From Nitrospiraceae bacterium (GTDB lineage Bacteria > Nitrospirota > Thermodesulfovibrionia > UBA6902), in assembly GCA_020354155.1 (NCBI GenBank), contig CP070644.1, forward strand, positions 2,229,389-2,241,773: DNA of 12,385 nt. Direction: 5' to 3'. The notes under the pieces are model-generated. The model searched no databases. It was not told where the DNA came from and saw nothing but the letters and a program-made list of their open reading frames with translations. Every line of letters starts with the position of its first letter. Positions within the stretch are counted from its first letter, which is position 1. Of this stretch, positions 7,613 to 12,385 are shown one piece after another. The position numbers were made by a program, and so were the translations under genes.

Positions 7613-8190
7613 AAAAGCAGACCCGCGAAAAGCTTTTAAAGAGACGAGACTCTATCCCGACTGAAATTAAGAATAAAAAAGAACGTGCCATAGAAAAAAG
7701 ACTCTTCGCTCTTGATGCTTTCCAGTCAGCACAGGGCATTCTCATGTATGTTTCTTTCCGATCGGAAGTAGACACGAGAAGATTTCTCGATGACATTATT
7801 AAATTAGACAAAACCCTTATACTGCCCGCTGTTGATGCCACTCATAACGTATTGAAACTCTATGAGGTCAAAGATACTGCCAACCTCCTTCCCGGCCATA
7901 TGGGCATTCTCGAACCGGGGAAAGATCTGAACCGGCAGGTAACTCTCGATGAAATCGATCTTGTTGTCATACCAGGTACTGGCTTTGATCCGAAAGGCAA
8001 CCGGCTTGGATATGGCGGGGGATATTATGACAGGCTTCTCAGCCTTGAATCAAAACAACTGGCAAAGGTCAGGCATATACCAACAGTCGCCCTCGCCTTT
8101 GAAGAGCAGATCGCCAAAGAGATTCCGGCAGAACCTCATGACATAGGGGTTGATATGATTATTACAGACAAACGGCTCATTCAATGCTGA
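7609..8190 (+). CDS. ygfA: 5-formyltetrahydrofolate cyclo-ligase
   Basis: It converts 5-formyl-THF, a side product that inhibits folate enzymes, to 5,10-methenyl-THF with ATP in the cytoplasm. The family hallmark GYGGGYYDR is at 134-142, preceded by VVIPGTGFDPKGNRL (119-133). The N-terminal basic helix KKQTREKLLKRRDSI (2-16) and the MYVSFRSEVDTR block (46-57) also fit. At 193 residues it has the usual length. The start is a TTG whose last two bases lie in the TGA stop of cooC (TTGA, 4-nt overlap), which indicates translational coupling; the next in-frame Met is far inside the conserved region. Co-expression with cooC ties recovery of THF cofactor to the acetyl-CoA pathway. Identification is strong. 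Confidence 0.94.
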   Translation: MKKQTREKLLKRRDSIPTEIKNKKERAIEKRLFALDAFQSAQGILMYVSFRSEVDTRRFLDDIIKLDKTLILPAVDATHNVLKLYEVKDTANLLPGHMGILEPGKDLNRQVTLDEIDLVVIPGTGFDPKGNRLGYGGGYYDRLLSLESKQLAKVRHIPTVALAFEEQIAKEIPAEPHDIGVDMIITDKRLIQC

Positions 8191-8225
8191 ATCACGGGAC
8201 CTGTCCTCAATTATTTTCCTCATTC

Positions 8226-8253
8226 TTGACATTGGGTATTTCAAATATATAAA
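8226..8253 (+). promoter_or_regulatory. Sigma70-type promoter for folD
   Basis: Perfect TTGACA (8226-8231), 16-nt spacer and TATAAA (8248-8253, five of six consensus bases). Transcription would start near 8260 and give folD a leader of about 260 nt containing the palindromic element. Confidence 0.65.
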
Positions 8254-8320
8254 GTTATATTCCGCTTCAGAGCTGTCCAAAATAAGATAGCTTGGTCAGC
8301 ATAGAAACAATCTCACGATC

Positions 8321-8392
8321 TGTCATTGTCCGACCTGATCGGACAATCCAGAAAAATGAGGCTGGGTTGCCCGATTCAATCGGGGAATGACA
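8321..8392. repeat. 72-bp REP-like double-hairpin palindrome
   Basis: Two 31-nt units face each other: 8321-8351, and the complement of 8362-8392, around a 10-nt centre. Both begin TGTCATT, hold a CCGA...TCGG hairpin and end CCAG. By eye 23 of 31 positions agree. The left unit forms a 9-bp stem (8325-8333 with 8339-8347, loop CCTGA). The right unit forms a CCCGA/TCGGG stem (8370-8374 with 8380-8384). Most differences lie in loops or keep the stem paired. The TGTCATTCCC...GGGAAT...CCAG pattern matches a REP-type element common in bacterial genomes and often spread by IS200-like REP-associated transposases. No such transposase is in this window. Confidence 0.8.
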
Positions 8393-8523
8393 GCAAGGGG
8401 AAACATATACTTCTTTTTTACAGAAACCAATACAGGTAGAGAGAATTTTTTGGACAGCAGTGAATCCGTTATATTCATAAGGACCGACTTTATTAGTAAA
8501 AATTTAATCCACAGGAGGACTCT

Positions 8524-9867
8524 ATGGCTTACAGAAACTATACTGATCGAATAGGCGGAATGAATCACTGGCTCTTTGCCCAGGATGAATTCAAACATCT
8601 TATCAACCGACCTTTCAGAGGAGAAGACTACTCGAATGTCATCAATGGTTCCGGAATAGTAAAGGGGGAACAGAAATATCCCAAGGGCTATCAGGAAATG
8701 ATCATTCCCGAGCTCAAGCGCAGAGCAGACTTTTTCAGTGAAATTCCGGCCCTCAAGTCCATTCATCCGGCAGACAGCAAAGTCCTGACAGTTCTTGTGG
8801 GCGATAAAGACGACCCCGCAGTCGCAGCATCACGAAGCTATGTAGGAATGAAATCAAAAACAACTCAGCAGTCCGGACTGTCCAGCATGATGGAGGAGTT
8901 CCCATCAACAGTAACGACTGCTGAGATGTATGAAAAGCTTGCAAAGTGGAACAATGACCAGTCTATTTCGATTCTTATGTTTCAGCTCCCCTTTGGCGGT
9001 GCTGCAGGCAGGACAATCGATACAACCGCTCTCTGCAACCGTATTGCCCTTGAAAAAGACGGCGATGGTCTGAACCAGATGACCCTGGGACTCATGTCCC
9101 TTGGCGCTGATCGCTACTATGACTGCTGCACGCCGAGCGGTATGGTAGACCTTGCCAGTGTTTATCTCGTGCGGGAAAAAGGAGCCAGGCTCCGCCCTGA
9201 CGGCATAGCCAGCTTTGCCGGACTTGAAGTGTTAGTCGCAGGCAGAAGCAATATCGTTGGCGAGCCACTCTTTAACCTGCTGAAAAGATTTGATGCCACC
9301 ACATTGGGGCCATTACACACACGTACAGGGTCTGGAGGCAATGCTGACAAAGAGACACAACGCAGAATTTATATTGAGCTGTCACAGCGTGCTGACATCG
9401 TTTTCGGATGCATGGGATTCCATCCATACAAGGTCCATCCTGACACAGAGTATTTCTTCACTCCCGAGATGCTCAAGGAAGACTGTCTTGTGATTGATGC
9501 CTCAACATCATTCAGAAAAGACGGAAAAAAACCCTACGGTGATGTTGATCCAGCTGCCCGTGCAAAGGCTGCTGCCTTTACCCTTGAGACAGGCGGGGTA
9601 GGACCTGCTACGGTGACCAAACTCGTTCATCAGGGCTGGAATGGCATGCTCTATCAGAACATTGACAAGGTCAGAAAGGCACTGGAGGATAATAAAGCAA
9701 CCGTTCTTGCCACCTTTACATCACTGCTTGCAGCATACGCAGAATCTAATGACACTGATGCAGCAGGTAATGCTGAGGTACTTTATACCCGGGCGGTGAA
9801 TCCGGAGAGCCATCCCGTTCATGCCGTTGATGCTCTCGAGGCCATTTTCCCGGCGTTGATGGCTTAA
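8524..9867 (+). CDS. folD: Long-form methylene-THF dehydrogenase / methenyl-THF cyclohydrolase
   Basis: It interconverts 10-formyl-, methenyl- and methylene-THF in the cytoplasm; here it would run reductively between Fhs and MetFV. The FolD core is clear. S105-Y106-x3-K110 is the catalytic Tyr/Lys of the cyclohydrolase/dehydrogenase site, FQLPFG is at 153-158, KDGDG at 178-182 (usually KDVDG), CTPSG at 202-206, GRSNIVG of the Rossmann fold at 240-246, ADIVFGCMG at 290-298, and GGVGPATVTKL at 357-367. At 447 residues it is far longer than the usual 280-300: about 55 residues precede the core, some 40 are inserted within it and about 60 follow. Tyr, Lys, Gln and Asp are kept, so both activities are plausible, and the Val-to-Gly change beside the Asp is unusual. 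AGGAGG at 8513-8518 fixes the start. NAD versus NADP use cannot be read reliably. It appears to be a single-gene unit. Confidence 0.9.
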   Translation: MAYRNYTDRIGGMNHWLFAQDEFKHLINRPFRGEDYSNVINGSGIVKGEQKYPKGYQEMIIPELKRRADFFSEIPALKSIHPADSKVLTVLVGDKDDPAVAASRSYVGMKSKTTQQSGLSSMMEEFPSTVTTAEMYEKLAKWNNDQSISILMFQLPFGGAAGRTIDTTALCNRIALEKDGDGLNQMTLGLMSLGADRYYDCCTPSGMVDLASVYLVREKGARLRPDGIASFAGLEVLVAGRSNIVGEPLFNLLKRFDATTLGPLHTRTGSGGNADKETQRRIYIELSQRADIVFGCMGFHPYKVHPDTEYFFTPEMLKEDCLVIDASTSFRKDGKKPYGDVDPAARAKAAAFTLETGGVGPATVTKLVHQGWNGMLYQNIDKVRKALEDNKATVLATFTSLLAAYAESNDTDAAGNAEVLYTRAVNPESHPVHAVDALEAIFPALMA

Positions 9868-9877
9868 AGTAATGAAT

Positions 9878-9933
9878 GTAAGAAACAGGGGTATGCCTTG
9901 GCATACCCCTGTTTCTTACTATCCCCGTTTTTT
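9878..9933. terminator. 19-bp hairpin with CTTG loop after folD
   Basis: A perfect 19-bp stem (9878-9896 with 9901-9919) closes a CTTG tetraloop and starts 10 nt after the folD stop. The outer stem is A-rich on the left and T-rich on the right (GTTTCTTAC), so the usual T tract is partly built into the stem; a separate T run follows at 9928-9933. It most likely ends folD transcription, although the classical U tract is displaced. Confidence 0.75.
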
Positions 9934-9961
9934 GACACCAATTCCCCCCAAATGTTAATAT
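9932..9961 (+). promoter_or_regulatory. Possible promoter for the folE-metV-metF operon
   Basis: A perfect TTGACA (9932-9937) lies just after the folD hairpin. The -10 is poor: TAATAT at 9956-9961 with an 18-nt spacer. No Shine-Dalgarno is seen before folE at 9998, and the expected transcript start would be within about 30 nt of that ATG. Confidence 0.4.
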
Positions 9962-9997
9962 TTTTGACTTATTTCAGCACATTACAACCATTCCAAA

Positions 9998-10561
9998 ATG
10001 GATAAGAAAAAAATACAAAAAGGCGTAAAGCTGATCCTTGAGGGTATCGGTGAAGATCCGGACAGGCCTGGTATCAAAAATACACCGAAGAGAATAGCCA
10101 ATCTCTATGAAGACATTTTCTCAGGCCTGAACACCCCAACTGAAGAAATTCTGAAACCCATTGAAGGTGAGACCCATGATGAAATGGTCCTGCTCAAGGA
10201 CATCCCTTTTTACTCAATCTGTGAACATCATCTCCTGCCTTTTATCGGAAAGGCCCATGTAGCCTATGTACCGTCAAAGGGTAAAATAGTAGGATTAAGC
10301 AAGCTTGCCCGGGCAGTTGAAATTTTTGCCAAACGGCCCCAGGTCCAGGAACGCCTCACTGCGCAGCTCGCTGACATGATCATGGATAAATTAAAGCCTA
10401 AAGGCGCTATGGTAATCGTAGATGCCGAACACCTCTGTATGTCCATGAGAGGGGTAAAAAAGCCGGGCACAAAAACTGTGACATCGGCAGTGAGAGGAAT
10501 ATTCAGAACAAAGGAATCTACCAGGATGGAATTGCTTGATCTGATAAAGCGAGGCGATTAA
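9998..10561 (+). CDS. folE: GTP cyclohydrolase I (FolE type)
   Basis: It converts GTP to 7,8-dihydroneopterin triphosphate, the first step of THF synthesis, in the cytoplasm. Zinc ligands are C75 and H78 in SICEHHLLPF and C147 in AEHLCMSMRGV; active-site H77 and H145 are also present. DRPGIKNTPKRIANLYEDIF (22-41) and LSKLARAVEIFAKRPQVQE (100-118) are the other family blocks. The 187-residue length is typical. The ATG fits the family start, but no Shine-Dalgarno precedes it, which is odd beside metV and metF. It is separated by 34 nt from metV on the same strand with no terminator between, so it is the first gene of the folE-metV-metF operon. This links pterin supply to the THF-dependent carbon pathway. 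A role in tetrahydrobiopterin or queuosine synthesis is possible but less likely here. Confidence 0.96.
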   Translation: MDKKKIQKGVKLILEGIGEDPDRPGIKNTPKRIANLYEDIFSGLNTPTEEILKPIEGETHDEMVLLKDIPFYSICEHHLLPFIGKAHVAYVPSKGKIVGLSKLARAVEIFAKRPQVQERLTAQLADMIMDKLKPKGAMVIVDAEHLCMSMRGVKKPGTKTVTSAVRGIFRTKESTRMELLDLIKRGD

Positions 10562-10595
10562 CGGCAAATCAATATTTTTTAACAAGGAGTGTCAA

Positions 10596-11264
10596 ATGAT
10601 CATTACCAAAAAGCGCGACTTCAAAGATTTACTGGAAAACCTGAAGAACTATAAGAGTTTCTTTCTCATTGGCTGTTCGGAGTGTGCAACACTCTGCGGC
10701 ACGGGAGGTGAGCCTGAACTGGCTGCAATGAAAGAGGCCCTTGAGGCAGAAGGCAAGACTGTTACGGGCACCCTGCATCCCAAGACAGGATGCCAGACAC
10801 TGGGGACAAAGATCGAATTAAAAAAAGACAAGGAGGCCTGTAACGCAGCTGATGCAATTATTGTTCTTTCCTGCGGTGCCGGTACCCAGTCAGCCGTTGA
10901 AATATTCCCTGACAAGCCTGTATTCCCGGCAAATGATTCACTCTTTCTCGGAAACATGACACGGTTCCAGATGTTTGACGAACGGTGTTCTCTCTGCGGA
11001 GAGTGCGTTCTGGATAAAACCGGGGGTATCTGCCCTGTAACTGCCTGTCCCAAGGGACTGTTAAACGGCCCCTGCGGTGGCACTGATAATGGCAAGTGTG
11101 AAGTAAGCCCGGACATTGAATGCGCCTGGGTCAGGATCTATGAGAGAATGAAGAAAACAGATCAGCTCGAAGACTTCAGGAAAGTACTGGAACCCAAAGA
11201 CTGGTCAGCCAGCAGAAAACCGGCCAGACTGAATACACGGGAGAAAAAGGAGGAGAAAAAGTGA
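10596..11264 (+). CDS. metV: MetV, iron-sulfur/zinc partner of methylene-THF reductase
   Basis: MetV-type proteins bind MetF and pass electrons to, or support, its flavin in acetogens and other Wood-Ljungdahl organisms. The 222-residue protein has 14 cysteines. The N-terminal part carries C27, C30 and C34 in GCSECATLCG and C66 in KTGCQTLG. The C-terminal part has C131-x2-C134-x2-C137, then C146, C151, C160 and C168 in a CPVTACPKGLLNGPCGG-type block, the 'methylene-THF reductase C-terminal' signature. A highly charged Lys/Glu tail ends the protein. AAGGAG at 10584-10589 supports the ATG. The stop overlaps the GTG of metF by 4 nt, implying 1:1 synthesis of two subunits. Cofactor content (a [4Fe-4S] cluster and/or zinc) is known from relatives and is not proven by sequence here. 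Confidence 0.92.
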   Translation: MIITKKRDFKDLLENLKNYKSFFLIGCSECATLCGTGGEPELAAMKEALEAEGKTVTGTLHPKTGCQTLGTKIELKKDKEACNAADAIIVLSCGAGTQSAVEIFPDKPVFPANDSLFLGNMTRFQMFDERCSLCGECVLDKTGGICPVTACPKGLLNGPCGGTDNGKCEVSPDIECAWVRIYERMKKTDQLEDFRKVLEPKDWSASRKPARLNTREKKEEKK

Positions 11265-12142
11265 GTTTGAAAAGCGCTCTTGAATCGGGTAAATTTACCG
11301 TTACAGCAGAAGTAGGCCCACCAAAGGGTACGGATATAGCAAAGATCCTCCACGAAGCCGAGGAGCTCAAGGGAAAAGTGGATGCCCTCAATGTTACTGA
11401 TAATCAGTCAGCAGTCATGCGCATCAGCTCTATGTCCTTTTGCAAGCTTCTTCTTGATATGGGACAGGAGCCAATCCTGCAGATGACCTGCCGTGACCGG
11501 AACCGCATTGGACTGCAGTCAGACCTTCTCGGTGCCAGCATTCTCGGGATTAAAAATGTCCTCTGTATGACAGGTGACCATCCCAACGCAGGAGATCATA
11601 AGGAAGCAAAACCCGTCTATGATATTGAATCTGTCCAGCTGCTGAATATTGTCAGGGCACTCAACGATGGCAAGGATATGATGGGCAATGAGATGAAGGG
11701 CGGCACTGATTATTATCAGGGCGCTGTTGTTACGCCCGAGGCAGTGCCCCTTGAACCCCAGCTGATGAAGTTTGAGAAAAAGGTCAATGCCGGGGCAAAT
11801 TTCTTTCAGACACAGGCAATTTATGACATAGAGAAATTTAAAGAGTTTATGCAGTACGCAAGGAAATTCCCGGTTAAGATTCTTGCTGGCCTCGTGCTTC
11901 TCAAGAGTTCAGGGATGGCAAATTTCATGAATAAGTTTGTTCCGGGGATAACCGTACCGCAGGAACTGATTGATGAACTCAAGGAAGCAGGCAAGGAAAA
12001 GGCCCTTGATGCAGGTATTGATATCATGGCCCGTCACATTAAGCAGTTAAAAGATGAGAAGATCTGTGACGGTGTACATATCATGGCAATCGGAGCTGAA
12101 GACAAGGTGCCCCTCATAATGGAAAGAGCCGGCCTGCTCTAA
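11261..12142 (+). CDS. metF: 5,10-methylenetetrahydrofolate reductase
   Basis: It reduces 5,10-methylene-THF to 5-methyl-THF on FAD or FMN, the last folate step of the methyl branch before transfer to the corrinoid protein; the product also feeds methionine synthesis. The 293-residue TIM-barrel protein shows VTAEVGPPKG (14-23; Glu17 in the place of the catalytic glutamate), DALNVTDNQ (41-49), QMTCRDRNR (74-82), VLCMTGDHP (100-108) and FFQTQ (181-185), the usual landmarks. It starts with GTG inside the metV stop (GTGA), after AAGGAGGAG at 11247-11255; the conserved domain begins about ten residues in, so this start fits. The short form lacks the regulatory domain of eukaryotic enzymes. Pairing with MetV suggests electrons come from a partner other than free NAD(P)H, but none is encoded nearby. 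Confidence 0.95.
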   Translation: MSLKSALESGKFTVTAEVGPPKGTDIAKILHEAEELKGKVDALNVTDNQSAVMRISSMSFCKLLLDMGQEPILQMTCRDRNRIGLQSDLLGASILGIKNVLCMTGDHPNAGDHKEAKPVYDIESVQLLNIVRALNDGKDMMGNEMKGGTDYYQGAVVTPEAVPLEPQLMKFEKKVNAGANFFQTQAIYDIEKFKEFMQYARKFPVKILAGLVLLKSSGMANFMNKFVPGITVPQELIDELKEAGKEKALDAGIDIMARHIKQLKDEKICDGVHIMAIGAEDKVPLIMERAGLL

Positions 12143-12161
12143 AGACAATTCCAGTGTATAC

Positions 12162-12195
12162 AAAGAGGGCCATGAAAGTATGGCCCTCTTTTTTT
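12162..12195 (+). terminator. Intrinsic terminator of the folE-metV-metF operon
   Basis: A perfect 12-bp stem (12162-12173 with 12180-12191, core AGAGGGCCA/TGGCCCTCT) with a 6-nt GAAAGT loop runs into TTTTTTT (12189-12195). It begins 20 nt after the metF stop and is a textbook rho-independent terminator. Confidence 0.92.
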
Positions 12196-12226
12196 GTCTG
12201 TGATAAACTGTGTACCAGTAAATGGC

Positions 12227-12385
12227 ATGAATAAATCAAAACAGGGGAACCTTAAGAATCTTCTCGCTGTCATGGCGATAACAATCCTTATATACATGAC
12301 CTATATTCTTCTTTCCGTCCTTGCCATCATGCTCTTTACAGGATCTATTCACATTATCAGTGGACAAAGCAATTCTTCCTTAACC
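12227..12385 (+). CDS. Start of an unidentified membrane protein, cut by the window edge
   Basis: From the ATG at 12227 the frame is open for 53 codons to the end of the window. The peptide begins MNKSKQGNLKNLL and then has a long hydrophobic run (about residues 13-40, with AITILIYMTYILLSVLAIML). This reads as one membrane helix or a hairpin after a short positively charged N-terminus. Polar residues (SGQSNSS) follow. I do not recognise a family. No clear Shine-Dalgarno precedes the ATG, and an ATG five bases upstream (12222) stops at once. The metF terminator separates it from the folate operon, so a functional link is not implied. The non-random hydrophobic pattern is the main support for a real gene. 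Confidence 0.5.
   Translation, partial: MNKSKQGNLKNLLAVMAITILIYMTYILLSVLAIMLFTGSIHIISGQSNSSLT

Larger units (their letters stand above)
8191..8523. other. 333-nt intergenic region ahead of folD
   Basis: No gene is evident. In order it holds a strong promoter about 36 nt after the cyclo-ligase stop, a 72-bp REP-like palindrome (8321-8392) and an AT-rich stretch to the folD ribosome binding site AGGAGG at 8513-8518. A weaker second promoter may exist (TTGGAC at 8450-8455 with TATTCA at 8472-8477). I looked for the conserved cores of the THF and ZTP riboswitches and did not find them. I see no terminator with a T tract for the cooC unit other than the palindrome itself. Confidence 0.6.

Noticed and set aside
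8321..8392. Simple intrinsic terminator for the cooC unit
   Set aside because: Hairpins are present but no T tract follows either stem, and the two-copy inverted layout with shared ends fits a REP-like element better. A secondary terminating effect is not excluded.
8191..8523. THF or ZTP (pfl) riboswitch in the long folD leader
   Set aside because: These riboswitches are known upstream of folate and C1 genes, so I looked, but their conserved core sequences are not present; the structure is explained by the two-unit palindrome.
8323..8766. Minus-strand 147-codon open frame overlapping the folD start and the REP-like element
   Set aside because: It lies over the N-terminal coding part of folD and the palindrome, has no ribosome binding site or recognisable domain, and looks like a shadow frame.
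10649..11116. Minus-strand 155-codon open frame inside metV
   Set aside because: Fully contained in a gene with a secure Cys-rich signature; its Ser/Pro-rich composition is typical of an antisense shadow.

Overview
This window reads as bacterial chromosome of moderate GC content, from an anaerobe that uses the Wood-Ljungdahl (reductive acetyl-CoA) pathway. All tetrahydrofolate (THF) steps of the methyl branch are present: formate-THF ligase (fhs), methylene-THF dehydrogenase/cyclohydrolase (folD) and methylene-THF reductase as a MetV/MetF pair. With them are a CooC-type nickel-insertion ATPase for CO dehydrogenase, a 5-formyl-THF cyclo-ligase and GTP cyclohydrolase I (folE), the entry step of folate synthesis. 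The gene set, the variant Fhs, the long FolD and the two-CW diguanylate cyclase suggest a Nitrospirota or Desulfobacterota-type sulfate reducer, syntroph or acetogen. That placement is inference from gene content and cannot be settled from this window alone.

Layout: (1) 1-1950, fhs with a strong ribosome binding site and a clear intrinsic terminator. (2) 2025-4670, a translationally coupled housekeeping trio of pgsA, a PDZ/radical-SAM/DUF512 protein and aroE, with overlaps of 4 and 23 nt. (3) 4862-6544 on the minus strand, a membrane sensor diguanylate cyclase with a cysteine-rich two-CW module, ending head-on against aroE. (4) 6545-8190, a 294-nt divergent intergenic region with a sigma70-like promoter and short repeats, then cooC overlapping the 5-formyl-THF cyclo-ligase gene by 4 nt. 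(5) 8191-9919, a 333-nt intergenic region carrying a promoter and a 72-bp REP-like palindrome, then folD and a 19-bp hairpin. (6) 9998-12195, the folE-metV-metF operon with an intrinsic terminator. (7) 12227-12385, the start of an unidentified small membrane protein cut by the window edge.

Together, Fhs activates formate to 10-formyl-THF, FolD takes it through methenyl- to methylene-THF, and MetFV reduces that to methyl-THF for the CO dehydrogenase/acetyl-CoA synthase, which CooC matures. FolE feeds pterin into the THF pool, and the cyclo-ligase returns the dead-end 5-formyl-THF to it. The CO dehydrogenase/acetyl-CoA synthase subunits and the electron-donor partner of MetFV are not in the window. 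I saw no RNA gene, CRISPR array, transposase gene or obvious phage gene. The least ordinary items are the long FolD, the REP-like element in its leader, the two-CW diguanylate cyclase divergent from cooC, and the repeat-rich cooC leader. I did not find a convincing entirely new system.
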